A stretch of DNA of 64,000 nucleotides from Saturnia japonica (GCA_033032175.1 CM065313.1:18205327-18269326); one strand, 5' to 3'. Counted from the stretch's first letter, positions 26,001 to 41,000 are shown. A program made the numbers and translations. The notes: generated from the sequence alone by a model not told the origin.

Positions 26001-29000
26001 TGTTAGTCAGCAGGGTAAACCACGTGCATGTTTACGTTGGCTTGGGTGTATCAAATCTTAAGGTGCTATTTGACCTCCCAATACCTTATTTTTAAGTATA
26101 GTCCTCCTAGTGAACGCCGTGCGATGAGAATTATTCGATGGCCACGATGAAAATTGCGTTCTACAGAAAATTACTAAAAAATATACATTGATTTATTCTA
26201 AAAGGCGAATGTAGAAATTAATAGATTTGTTATCTATCATGTGTGTTGATATCGACTTGTTTCTTGCCCTAACAAGTTGTAATTGACAATTTACCATTTC
26301 TAACTTTTTATACATTATTCAAAGTGAAACTGTTCTCAGTGACTCTGATGGTACAACTAGGCAACTAACAAACTACACTGAGAAGTAGATTAATTTAAAA
26401 TACAAAATTTAATTATAAAATTATTTGCAGCCAAATTCGGCTTCGTATCAAATTGAGCAGTGAAGTCAATTTGAAAACGAGAGGCCCGATCGGTTTCGTG
26501 GCTAATTAAAAGCAATAATTTTAGAGTTTCCTCTGAAGTAATCGTATTAGTTTAACCAATTAACATATTTGGTTTGTCCAATCTGTAACGTTGCGTGAAT
26601 TTTAACTTCTGCGTCTAGTTTTAATTTGAATTAGTGATTGTGATAGTATTAATCAATTCAGTGTAGTTTCTGCGAATGAACTTTTTATATTCCCTGTAAA
26701 ACGTTACTATTTTTAGATAAAAATACAGATGGAGTTACTTCCAGACAGCATCACTATCATCCACATAATTATCATTAATCATTCATTATCCTTTTGATAG
26801 TAAAAACTGCTTGACATGTTTCTTGGACTTCTTTTCCGGCAAATCAGTAGCAATATGCTTCGGGATCTTATTATAGAACATAACACTATCATGTTAAGGA
26901 AGTACTTAGTTCATACAATGTTTGTCCATAAACTGTTATATGGAAGATATTCTTAAATTGACGTCTAATTAATGTATAGACTTTTGTTAATATGAATGTA
27001 TTGTTTTTATTTTTAGGTCAAGAATACAATTTCAATAAATTAACTGAAGAAGAAGTGAATTCTTTAGGACAGACATATGATTACGATTCGATAATGCATT
27101 ACGCGAGAAACACTTTCAGTAAAGGGACTTATCTCGATACCATACTCCCGCTAGAAGTGCACGGGAAGAAGAGACCAGAGATCGGACAGAGAGTGAGATT
27201 GAGCGCCAGTGATATAGCTCAGACCAACTTATTGTATAAATGTGCTAGTAAGTACTCAAGATACAGTAAAGTACAACCTTGTAAATAAAATTAGCACTAT
27301 TGATAAATATTTGACATAAAAAACGTATAGGTAATTTAAATGCATGTAACAACCAAAAAAACTCATTTATTTCTTTAATAATAGTAATTTTCAATAAAAA
27401 TAATATTTAAGAATACGCATTTATATTTTATTTATCAAGATAATAAATGTCCATGTAATCAAAATTTTGACAACTATCACTAATTTTAGATTCGGTAATC
27501 GATTTTTGTGATTATTTTACTATTGTAGTTAGAAAATAAAGCTGTCTGTAACTCCAAACTAGTGACGTCATATTTGACAGTCGTCTATTTGACTTGGTAA
27601 AATAATAGTGTTGCCCGAGATATGCCTTTTAAGCAATATGAAACCACACTATTGTTGGCAGCATAATAGGAGACATTAGAACGTGTTGGCTCCCTCCTGT
27701 AATGTAAGTCGAAATATAGGGAAAGTTTTAATCGTAAACGTAGTGTATATAGTAATAATTCTATTGTCCTTAGAATGCGGGAGAACTCTACTAGGTAATT
27801 CCGGTTGGTTCAACTCACCCGGATGGGGTACGGAACCTTTACCGACAACACCGGAGCGATGCGAGTGGCGCATTGTCGCTACACACGGAGAAAGAGTTTT
27901 TCTAAACTTTACAGGTATTGTCTATATTTTGATTAAGAAGATATCTCGAGATATCTCGATTATAACCATTAGTGTTAGGTTACTAATATTATTAGTTGCT
28001 AATTTAATAGGACTAGGCTATTGCCCTAAGCTCGAAATTTGACCAGCGACTTTTTGATCATAGACTTTTTTCTGTTTGATATTTGCAGTATTTATGAACC
28101 TAGACAATGAGTATTATCTACATCACTTGCTGTCACTTCTCTTTGATTTACATTGTCAATATTTTGAGGGGTCTAAGTTCAATGGCATTGGTCGATTTAG
28201 GATTCGCAGTATTAATTAATTTACTTTAATATATTAGTAACAGATATTACAGTTAAATTTTATCTTTCTGCAGTTCTTCTCCGTATAAACTTTAACCATG
28301 CCAAATCTCAGTCTTCCATGCACGCAATATGCTTAAAAAGGGGTATAAAGCTTTTGCTTCACGTATATAGATAAGATCTGATATATTATAAAACCAAAGA
28401 GTTTACGTATCTGAACGTGCTAACCTCTGGAACTGTCAGTCAGATATGCCTATTTATTGAGAAAGGTTATAGGCTATATAATATCACGCTACGACCTTAG
28501 GAACGGGAGCAGTAACCATGAATGTTAAGAAATATGACAAGCTGTAGACAATTGCGGGAAGTGAGAACAAAGTTAGGCTAACATGGGTAAACTGGCGGCC
28601 GAACGGTAGAGAGTTTGTCGAATATATTTAACACGGATGAAATTGTACACAGCTAGTGTTTTAATAAATACGTCATAAATACTGTAGTAGTATGTAAAAA
28701 CTGGTATCTAATTTACGATTCTGGAGGTAATCACAATAAATAAGATTTTACTAAACAGAACTACACGTTGGAGATTCCTTTCCGTTTCGAAACACCATAC
28801 GTCATCGTACCCTAAGTCATGCATCCTGCATTTCGTTTATTCTAACCTATACTATTTACTTTTACCATCTTACTTTACTATTACATAAGTATCTTGAAGA
28901 TATTTAATTTATTTTTAAGCAATGATTTCTAAGTTCCATTGTTAGCGTATACTAAACTTTAAAGAAAAAAAAATGCCGAGTGTAGATAAAAAATATATTT

Positions 29001-32000
29001 CAACAACCGTTTTTGTGTGAAAAATACTTAATGATACTAAACAATACATAAATAACCCAATAAGCATTCTCGTAGGTCCTCAAAAAATGAGCATCTTCGG
29101 TGAACAAGCCTTTCAGTGTCTGGAGTGGGCACTTAAATGGAATTTTAGGGCCGCTTTCTCCGATCTCCGCAAACATTCCGCCCTCTAATTTTAACCGTTT
29201 AATGTAATGTTCAGATATTTTTAGTTAATGTTAATATATCCTCTTTTCATACCAACATTTATGAAGTAAATACAGCTTGTTTTTAAATATTTTTACGTTT
29301 TATGTATAAACTAGCGTTTGTTTGTGGCTTCTTTCACGTCATAATAATTATGTCCCATTAGGTATATGTTTTTATGTCCAATTTTTTTTTAAATACCACA
29401 TGGATGGATCTTTACACCTTCATCGACTTTCGTTAAAGACGTAAATAAGACATTAGCTAATAGGTGTACACCATTTTACACCCATAGGTATTGAATTTGA
29501 AAATAATATAAAACACGTTTTTTTACTTTCTATCTGAATTGCTAAATACTAATTTTCTACATTCAAAAATGGCGGGTTTTTGTACAAACTTTCATCCCCC
29601 TTTTTCTCCACATTAGGGTTTGAATTTCCAAAAATTCTTCCTTAGTGTGTTCACCTACAGTATAAAAGAATTTACAAACAAATTTTCACGATCCTAGCAA
29701 CGGTAGTTTGGGCTTTGATATATATAAGATAGTTAGTCAGTTAACCTTTTATTTACGTATAATACCGGTCTGCAAATGTTCCCTTCTTGGGCAAACGCAC
29801 GAATTTAATCACCACGCCAACCAATGATGTATTGGCGATTTGAAACGTCAAGAAATATAAAGTTTTACATTGTATAATAAAGAAAATAATACGTCGCGAT
29901 TGCCAAATGATTAAGAAAAAAAGAAAAAAAAAGACAAACCGATTTTTCCATGGTACCTACGTGCCAAAACAGAACAAAAACAAATTGTTATCTGTATTCA
30001 AACTTTTGTTTCAAGTAACCTAAATAGTGAACGGAAATAAATATATTTCAATAATCTGTTTAAGTTGCCCATTGCCGTCTTAAATCAAAAGTTTTATTAT
30101 GTTAACGAAATGAAAGAACTCCTGGATGCCAGCTTCTGCTTAAATCGGTTTATACCGTGAATTTGTTTTCAATATACTTATAGCATTGTATGAATACGAG
30201 ATAATAATAAAGGCCGGCCATCTCGTTAGGTCGGGTCTTTACTGAGACAAATTGTTGTTTAGACAACCGTTTATAAATCCGTTAATATTGTTATTGTGTG
30301 TTGTTAGAAAAAAGGTAACAATACTTATGTAATACAATAGTTATAATCTTACAACAAGACTTCGTCTTCGTTTTACAATGCATTGTATTTTCTATATATC
30401 TGTATAAGTATAATAGTTCAGAATTCATGATAATCTGTACAAACTCTCATTTTTTTTATATAAGTACCTCTAAAAGATACATTAATTAAAACCTTCTTAA
30501 TCCACCACTCAACCTCTAAATTTTATACTTTTTAAACAGTATATTTTTATGTTTACAAATTTATCCTCTCTACACGTATAATAATAAATACTATGTAGAT
30601 TTGTTTTTACATTTTATTTTTATTTCCACATTTCCTGAAAGACGTCTATATTATAAAGGTGCTCATGAATATCAAGTTTAAAAAAAATGTCTGTTCGTTT
30701 GTATGTCTGGTTTAATTCAATAACGGTTGTACTATTTTTTTTGTCCACTTCTCGTGTACAAAATTTGTAATTCCTCAATCGATAAGCTATAAGAATGTAG
30801 CATTCAAGAAAAACAATACAATTAAAATGTTATCATCGTAAAAATCGCTTTATGATTTTCTAGCAAAATTACAACTAACGCTATCACCATAGAAATTTTA
30901 CACGCCTTTACAAATTCAATACCAAATAAACTGTACTCAATTCAATTTAAGCTGTGAAAGGGCACTTTTAAACATCAAAGGTACATTGTCGTCGCATCGG
31001 TGACAGCTAACAAGATTTTCGATTGAGCAGAAATATATATGCACATAAATGTACATAAATGTACATATATATATTTGCATTGACCGTATAAAAATAGTAT
31101 TATTAAAAACTATTAAAAAAAGGAAACAAAAACGCGACTGCTACAAAAATACTGAACTAATTTTTTTTTCTATTTTTGCTTTTTGTTTGATTTCCTGACC
31201 TCGTACTTAAATATGATATAGCCTATGTCACTACCATAATTAAGACGAATCTAACAACATCTCGTATGCTAAAATCCATTAAGCTGTTTAGGCTACAGAT
31301 CGTGCCATAGAAATAGACATACATATATATATATATATACATACATACGCTCGACAAACATAACCCTCCTTTTTCGCAGTCGGGTAATAATCTTTTATTC
31401 ACTATTTGTATAATTTGAAAAGCTTGTAACGTGCAGGAAATTTATTTATTCTAAATGCCCTTTTGTCACATTTTTATTTTCCCTATAAGTATAAGCTTTT
31501 AAATTGATTAAAATATCGTTTATAAGCTGGTTTGCAAAATTATTTATTAATCTATCTTTTATCGTATTTTTCGCAGCCAAACCCTTTCATTTAATAACTA
31601 TGGGGGTGCATAAATATCTGTTCATATAATAACTGGTCAGCTATCTTTGGAACTCTTTTCTTTTTTTTTTTAACGTGTAGAAACCCGTCGTGGGTACACA
31701 CCCGGGGGGACGAGTGGTTATGCGAGACTCCTACTCACTAAAACTCCACGGTGCACCGTCCACCGCCGTAATGGGGCCGACACGGGACCAGCGGTAGCAT
31801 ACTACCGGCAAGGCCCGGAAGGGCCGCCCGCTGACGGAGACAGTCCGGTGCAAAACGAAACTGTCTCCACGTCCGCCAAACCAGTGCAATGGGAAGACAG
31901 GCCCCCCGACCCATCGCCTCTTGGTTCGGCCTGGCAGAAGAAGGAGGCGGATGAACCCACCTCTGTCCAGTGTCACCCACCCATCCGGCGTTGGATTTTT

Positions 32001-35000
32001 TATAGAGGTTTTCTCCTCTGCCTCTGCCATAATGTTTTGGCATATGGCGGGGGGAAGGAGGCGAATGAACGCACCCCCGCCCCGCTAGCGCGGCTATGAT
32101 TTTTTTTACCGAGGTTTTCTCCTCTGCCGTCTGTGAAACGGCAGGGGAAGGAGGCGAATGAACGCACCCCCTCCCCCACCAGTCCGTCGTTGGTTTTTTA
32201 TAGAGGATTTCTCCTCTGCCGTCATTGAGCTTCCTCCCGTCCTTGCCTGTCCGACGTGATTTTTTAACGAGGTGCTCATCCTCAACCCTCTGGTTATTTT
32301 TAAAGTGGTTTCCTTCCACTGACCGTCCTTGATTTTTTATACTGGTGGTTTTCTCCACCTCCCTCTAGTAATTTTTTAACGAGGTTGTCTTCCTCGGTAA
32401 TTTTTTAAGGTGGTTGTCTTCCACCGTCCAAACGTGATTTTTTAAAGGGTGGTTTACTCCACCACAGTCCGTCCATGATTTTTAAGGTGGTTTTCTCCAC
32501 CGCCATCAGCGATTTTTTGAAGAGGTTGTATCTTCTAAATTTTTTAAGGAGGTTTTCTTCCTCCTCCGCCGTCAAAGACGAGTCCGACCATAGTGGACGT
32601 GCCAAAAGCAGATCCACTCTTGCCCCATCCCCTGTCTCCTCTGATGAGCAGAGGGGTACAGGAGAGGAACGCCGTCGGTCTGGTATTGGGCCCCTAGTCA
32701 TAAAGACTAATGTTGCCCGGGGCACACCACAAGGAGGTTCCAGACATAGTGTCCCAGCTTTGGAACTCTGCCATAACTTAGAATGACTTCACTTAGCTTA
32801 CCATGCATTATCATCCAAACTAAACAAGATTTGACCCATACTGACTAGAAAATTTGATTAAATGCTTGTAAAAAGAGAATTCATTCCCAAACATCAATCT
32901 CGTTCACAAAATTATCCTACCTATTAACATTTACACAGTAAAAGCTGCTTTATTATCTGATTTCAATTTATTACTTATCATAACAATGAATCCTAGACTA
33001 TATAACTCCGTTTGCAGAATGAAATTTTTATGGTTCTCCCATGTCTGAGTACCTGAATATGCAAAATGCTGAATATGCAAAATGCTGAATATGCAAAATG
33101 CTGAATATGCAAAATGCTGAATATGCAAAATGCTGAATATGCAAAATGCTGGAATAAATCTATCCAATATCTGTTTACGTAATGAGATACCATAACAGAT
33201 CTTCATTTGTACAGAATTTACGAGAAATATAAATCTATACTAATATTTTATTATTATAAAGCTTATGAGATTGTTTGTTCTTTCGAAGGTGATAATCTCT
33301 GAAATAACCAGACTGATTAGAAAAAAAAAAAAAAATATAGAAAGATTTTAGATTATATAACTTGACGCTACCATCATACAAAGCGGACTAGTAATTATGA
33401 ATGTCAATCGGAAGCTGTAGGGAAGTGTGGGAAGTGAAAACAAAATCCCGAGTCTCTTAAATATTTAAAACACTATTTCAGTCTCTCGCGCGCGGACATG
33501 CACAAAAGACAGATAAGATCTTCTGATTGTTTAATTCTCAGTATATCAAGTCATCATATTTATTTCCGCGACAGATCTTTTGCCGTAACAGCAGCATGAC
33601 TGTTGGATTCGCTTCCTATCAACATCCGACTAGCCAACTCTCGGGATTCTTTCAAGTATTCGTTACGTGGGTTTTACTTGAAGCAGTTGAATATCGGCTA
33701 TACTATTTCCATTTCTTTATTTTCTCGATGACAGTTCTAATTTGGTAGTTGTAGTGTTGTGACCAAATAAGTAATGATATCGATATGAAATAAGTAGTGA
33801 CGATTCATCAGATTTTGATTAAAATAAATAAATAAAGATTACCTGTCGTTATAATTATTTCGTTTCATTGTCGAGTACCTACCTATATCTACTTATTTTA
33901 CAAGAGCTTCGAAAATTTTGAAGAAGTTGGCATTATCAATCAAGAATTAATACGTGTAACATCTTGTAATGAAATATAATATTAGTTAATAAGTTTGTAC
34001 AAAAGTATCCGGCAGTAGTTTAGTTTCTTACATTTTGTAGAAAAATATCGGGTCTGTTATCGTGTTACGTTTATCGATATAGCTCCAACCCTAGCCAGCT
34101 AAGAAGAAACTGATAAGTTTCTCCGACTCTGGTATAACCTTGTACGTGTGTAAACGTCATATTTTCATAAAATATTGCATACATAATGTAAAAAAGACCC
34201 TCGTTCAAGTTTTCACAGGAGCTGTCATCGAGAAAATGAAGAAATGGAAATAGTATAGAAATTTAATTTTTTTACTAAACATTGTAACACCTTGCCTATA
34301 TCTTTCGGAATAGACTGAAGATTGGTAGAGAATGCATTTAAGCATTAAGTCCTCTAATTTTACTTTTATGTGCAATAGAGACTTTAATAGACTACACGGG
34401 TCAGTCGGAGACGCGACGGCACGGTGGAGAATTGGTCGAATAAATTTAACACTGGTGAAACCGTGGGGCACAGCTTGTACTTGGATATAGGTACCAAAAT
34501 TGATGAATATCTAATAAAGTCAAATATCTAAACAGTATAACGCTATATAAAAACGTTCAACTTGATTTTCCCGAGTGTGTGAACTGCCGTCATAAGGTTT
34601 TGAATGAAGCGTTTATTAAAGAAATTGACTGTTGAGTTAGTAAATGTTGTTGTTAGTGAAAGTTCACGATATTTATCTATTTAGACAGAGGTTTATTATT
34701 AGACTAGCCGTACGCCCGCGGCCCCGCACGCGTTTGTTACGCAGTAACTATTTACATGCCGTAATTAATATTATATTTTATTCATATTATTGACAATTCA
34801 TAATATAATATGAGAAATGACATAATTATTATACTACCCGTATATAAAATTGTCTATTTAATTATGTTGATGATTCTTAAAGTTTATCAATATTTATGTA
34901 ATGGCGTATGCGTTCCGTTTACTTACAAAATGAAAATTATTATTTTTTGCAATTTCTAATAGTAATATTGAAAATTTTTATATTGTACCAAATAAGGAAT

Positions 35001-38000
35001 AACTTATACTTCCAAAATACACAAATACATATGTACAATGTACAAAGTCGGTTAACAATTTTTGGATTTTTAAAAAAAAAGTACGACTTTTAAAAGTATT
35101 ACTTGAAAATTCTGATAGCCTATCAATAGACCAATGACCTAAGCTTCTCGTTGTACAAAATTTCATAAGAATCGAACAAGCCGTTTTTGAGTTAAATCCT
35201 TATATGAGGACAGACAGACTAGAAAAATAAGGGCATATATTCATGTCCTTTAAATAGTACGTTCATCGGAATATTTAAAAAAAAATTACATATACAGACA
35301 TAACTACAGATTTATTGATAATAATTATCTGAAATCTTTAAAGCATTGTGTAAACACATCATTCATCGCGTGTATTAATCAAGTTTATCGTTTTAGCAAG
35401 TAGCTTTAATGTTGTAAGTTACGTATAAGTATTAACTGACTAAAACTTATGCGATAAAGTATCCATTATTTTTATATCGACGAACAAGATATAACTCTGC
35501 AAGACGTCCACGTCACTATATCAAATGGTGCAAGCATTGTGATTTATCGATGTCTGAGAACAAAAATAGTCCAGTCCCTCTCGCGGCCCATAGCTCTCGA
35601 TTTGGCGATTTGGAAAGGATAAATCGTCGCACGGAATGATTAGGAACGGTTGAGTTCATGCTAGTTTTTCAACCTTTTGTTAATTCTCTAAGAGGGTTAA
35701 TTTTTTTTATACATCCTAAGGTGGCAAACAAGCGTTAGATCCGCCTGACTGTAAGTATAGAGACTCTGTTTGTGTTAAAATTTTTTAATAATATTTTTAA
35801 TACTTTTCAACATAAAAGGTTGGAATAAAATCTAATTGCATAAATAAGAGACATTTAAATTTATAGGTATCTGAAGGTAGTTTTTTTTATATATAAAAAT
35901 AATATGATCAAACGTTTCACATCTACTAGGTGTATTATGTCTCACATTTATTGAAATTACTATTTTTTACTGTACTAATTAATAATCTATATATAAAGGG
36001 GATGAAAGTTTGTATGAAAATCCGTCATGTTTTGAAGACAGGTTTATGAAAATTGGTACTTAGCAGTTCAATAAAAAAGAAAAAAATATGAGATATAACC
36101 ATGACGCGAGCAAAGCCGCGAGAAAAAAGCTATTGTATTCGCCTTTCTCGATTTAGTGGAATCAAAGAAATTCATTATTCTCGGCCAGGTATATCGGATA
36201 AAACCATACATTCAAACACACATGCAAACGGTTCTTTATTCCGGTGTGAATATAAATTTGGTTTCTCGCGAATTAATGAATTTATTGCCAGCTTTTATTT
36301 AAGTGCCCGTCCAGGCGGTCACCCGAGGTGATAAATCTTCCCCTGGGCCCCATACCATTGGATTGGAACACATGTTTGTAAAAATTTATTTGTAAATAAT
36401 ATAAATACGGTTTTCGTTATTAATTCACTTTTCTAATAGGGTGACATAACTTTGTAGTAGTTACGCTAAACGATTTAGTTGTATGTATGTCTATAACAAA
36501 AGACCGTTTATACGGTAGACACATGACACTAAAAATTGGCTAAATTTTATATGTAACTTATACTTCAATAAAATGAATAAAAAGTAATTATACATATCAA
36601 TTAGTTGTGTTCCACGGTTTCCTTGTTTTCCAGATTGCTTGACTTCATGGTTACTGCCCCGCTTCTTAGGGTCCTATAACCCTCCTCAATAAACAGACTA
36701 TAAAATTAAAAGAAAAGAAATCCAATTAGACTGATAGTTTCGTATATGTTAGTATAGATTACCATGTAATAAAATACTAGCAATCGCCCTAAGGTCGAAA
36801 TTCGACCAGCGACTTTTTGATCATAGACTATTTTCTGTTTGACATTTACGGTATTGATAAACCTAAACAATGAGTATTATTATCTACATCACTTGCTGTC
36901 ACTTTTCGTTAAGTAGCACTGGTTGGATTAGGATTCGCAGTATTAATTTATTTTATTTAATATATTATTAACTGATATTATAGATAAATTTTAGCTTTCT
37001 GCTCTCCTTCTCCATATAAACTGTAACCTTGCCAAATCTCAGTCTTCCGTGCACGCAATACGCTTAAAAAGGAGTAGAAAGCTTTTGCTTCACGTATTAA
37101 TATATATATGAAAATAATGATTCTTAATAAAGCAGTGATGTAAAAATAATTATTAAATTTTGTGCAGTAACATTCAGTATACTAGAAAATAGTTTATCTA
37201 AGTGTCTATCAATACACTATGCCCATATTGTGGTAAGCAAAAAGAATAAGGGCGTGACTTTCTTATAACGTCAGACACCGATTTCCCTTCCTACACATTC
37301 GTTAATCTTTGATGTAACCGCTTCAGTTCTGTGTCTTTTCCTACGGTCAGTTTTTTTAAATTGATTTGGATAGAAAAGTCTCTATCGGTTCCGGGTTCTA
37401 TTTCTAAGCACACTCGCATTGTATTTATTTTTACATTCTTCTAGTTTATTTCCTATCATGGTTCTACCTATATTCTGAATAATGTTGTTTTGTTTTTCAA
37501 TATTTCCCATACATTTTGATTTATGGAATAATTCGCGTCATTTCACTGCTTTCATTGTGCAAAGTCACGTGATGGAATTAGGCTGCTAAATTACAGTAAC
37601 TAACTCTTTACAAAAAAAAAAAAAATCACTCAGTTTCTCATCTTACAACTTTTAATGAAACTATATTTTACTATTACTATTTTTAATTAGGGAGATGAAA
37701 ATTGGTTTATCCAGTGTTTTAGCCTCAAGTTTTCAGTTATTTACTGAATTTTCATTAGAATGTTAACTGTGGCTGAGTAATTGATAAACTTACTTTAGTA
37801 ACAATAAATATTTTGGAGATGATTTTCATAACAAAAACTGTAAATTGCTAAGACAATTAAACTACGAACATTTTATTTGGAAATTAACGTATCGAATTTC
37901 TGAACTGAATATTTTTTCCCTTTACCTTTCTTTTTATTATTTAGAAGCATATTAAATTTCTCATTTTCTAAAAAGGGGAACCTTTTGAAAATCTTTGGAT

Positions 38001-41000
38001 TTTTTGAATTTCTAATTTTAATTTAATTTATAATAACAAGCTAGGAATTAATTTGGAAAATCCTTAGAAAATAACAAGGAATAGAAAAGAAAACACGTAC
38101 TTAATACTACTAAATTAAATTTAAGGTTAGGGTATGGACTATAGGATTTATTTGTTAAATTAAATTCAATAAGTATTGCAGTTTCTGTTTCATCTGAATA
38201 AGTATAGTTTGGTCCTTTAACTACCCGATTGTAATATATTATGTGATAAAAATGTTACACGTTTGACAACCCTATTACACCCTACGAAGGCAATAAGTTT
38301 CCACTTCTGTCCGCAACGTTACTAGCTGGCGGGGATCCTGTTCGGAACAAAATAACCACTGTAACTGGACCCGTTGATTTTCATCACATTTTCCCCAATT
38401 TTCACGCGTAGTAAAGGGATTTGAGGGAGCCGGAATATCAATAAAAGCTGGTTTGTTCGATCGTATATTTGTAGCTTAGTTTACGATTGCAGTTGTACCG
38501 GAGTTTAGCGATATTAATCTCTTCCAATATACACTGGTTATTAGAAACGGTTATTTTCTATTGATATCGGAAATTATTTGTATCGGAAGAAAATTACATA
38601 GCAAATACTGACGTAGTTACTTGAATCATCTATTTATGTATTATTATATTAATCACAGGCACATAGATTAATGATTAGTTTCCGCGTCACTTCAAATAGA
38701 AACCGTCGGCATACTATAAAAATGCGGCAATAAAAACTACGCCAAATTGGCGTAGTCGAGTCAGTGTCATACCGATATACTGCCACGTTGACTAGCTTTA
38801 TTTCAACCTAGCTGTGTGCCCCACGGTTTCACTTGTGTTTAAAGTATATTCTAAGCAACTTTTTATATTTTGTGTAAAACTATCGATATTTTTATGAGGA
38901 ATAAATTATTTACCAAATTATAAATATAGCCTATGTTACTCGCTGATACTGTAGCTTTATATCGGTGGAAGATTTTTTAAAATTGGTCTAGTAGTTTATG
39001 AGTTTATCCATTACAAACAAAAAATCAAATCTTTCCTCTTTATAATATTTTCTTTATTTCAAATAGTCACTACACACTTCGATATTGAATTGTTAGTTGT
39101 TAAACTGTTATTAGTAGTTAGCGCAGTATCTAGTTGAAGCGCCAGCGGACCAATCATTAACAATCTCATGTTACTAAAAATTTAATAATTGCTTAAATTA
39201 GAACTCGATATCTACAAATCGGAGGGATGCAGAACTGAGTGGGTTGAAGTACGGGATGGATATATGCCAGACGCTCCGGTGCTGGGGCGGATTTGCGGTT
39301 CGGGGAAAGGGCCCATGATGAGATCAACCGGATCAAGGTTAACGGTCGTCTATCAACCTGGACTAAGACCAAAACCGCATCGAGGGTTCCGAGCGTTTTA
39401 CGAAGGTATTGTAAATTCCATAGAGACAATGTATATTGATGATATAATAGAATAGACCAATGTCAAATCCTATCCTCAAATCCTATGATTATAGTGACAA
39501 AACAAAATAAAAGGTGAGCCTAAGAAGTAGAGTAAGAGGCTAACATACCAATTATGATGATAAATTTGTAGATGTATTAGACATGTACCGTTCATCTAAC
39601 ATTTTTTTAAATCGTAGCACAACATAGTTACCTAGTGACTTACGGATACAGTGGTATCTGATGGTTAGGTATCGATGACCACCGAGGCCTGTTCAAATGT
39701 CTCTTCACGTTTGAAAGACTCCGTGTTGTAGGAAAGAGGGAAAACACTGTGGCTCAGAGACAGCTTCCCCGTAAGCAAAGACATGGCATGGTGAACTTCT
39801 TTGTCCCGTAAAGCTGTGCTCCAGAGACACGTTGACATAATGTCGACAGTAGGCTAACTATTAAGAGACTATGATATGCGTTCCAGTTTCCTTCCATAAT
39901 ATATTAAGCGGTTGTTGTAAGTGTATGGTCGTTACCTAGAGAATCAAATAACAGATGATGGAACCTAGTTAAGTTAGGACAGATTGTGTAGCAGTGCGTT
40001 CCTTTATCCGAATACACCCAATTAAATCTTGCAGAACTCTTCGTCTATTGTCTAGTACAGACTACAAAATTTAAAGTCATACCTATTATACAAGGTGTCC
40101 AGAAAGGGTATCGGGTATTTGTAAGTTCAATGAAACAAAAATTATTTGTATGCAATAAAAAAGTTTATTGTTTATTATTAGCATATGAATTGGAGAATTA
40201 TTTGGAAAAGATGATGTTATCCAAATGATGACCGTTACGTTGCTGGCACTCTTCTAAACGGAAACGAAGATTGGCGATAACAAGTTGACACATAGCTATC
40301 GATATTGCTGCCATTTCTGACCTGATGTTTTGCTTTAACTGGGTTAGATTCGTCGGATTGTTTTGATAAACCTTACTTTTAAGGTATCCCCATGCAAAAT
40401 AGTCAAGCGGGCTAAGGTCGGGGCTTCTGGGAGGCCAGTTGATGTTACCCCTTCGCGAAATGACTTTATTAGGGAATAATTCGTTAACAACTTCCATTGA
40501 GTCATTTGAGGTATGGCAAGTGGCCCCATCTTGCTGGAACCACGTTCTTGGGTTGAAACCTGCAAACTCCTGCAACTCTGGGACCAAAAAATTTCGCAAC
40601 ATATCGCAATAACGGTCACTATTCACATTAATTGCTCGGCCTCGTTGATCTTCATGAAAATAAGGACCAATTATGCCTTTAGCAGACATAGCGGCCCAAA
40701 CAACGACCTTTGGGCTATGCAGGGGTCGTTCATGCTTTCGTCTCGGATTCTCCACTGCCCAGTACCGACAATTCTGCTTATTAACATGACCATTCAGGTG
40801 AAAATTTGCTTCGTCACTGAACAGTATGTTGTTAAAGTTGTTAAATCGCTGCAGCATTTCGTTCGCAAAATTCAGTCGATTAGCATAGTCCGTATCCTTC
40901 AATTCTTGAACCAATTGAATTTTATAGGCTTTTAGATGTAAGTCTTTCTTTAAAATCGAATGTAAAGACGATTTTTTTGATGTTCAATGGTTGGCTTCGC

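Larger units (their letters stand above)
27915..39201 (+). other. Largest intron g-h, splitting CUB1 (11.3 kb)
   Basis: Phase-1 intron. It holds two Helitron-like copies on the - strand (28013-28366, 36777-37100), the 1.1-kb hairpin-array retroposon (31657-32757), a 16-bp minisatellite (33053-33148), several 'ggtgaaaccgtgg' repeat copies, LINE-type tails (34700-35260) and simple (AT)n at 31322-31340. No nested gene was recognised. Confidence 0.8.

Noticed and set aside
31731..32725. Long antisense reading frames (206, 106 and 99 codons) in the GC-rich block, with repeated ENLxKK-like peptides
   Set aside because: They overlap the hairpin array, shift frame between units and show no known domain; the repetition follows from the DNA hairpins, whose spacing is not a multiple of three.
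33059..33150. CRISPR-like array in the 16-bp repeat
   Set aside because: Units are directly adjacent with no spacers; it is a eukaryotic minisatellite.
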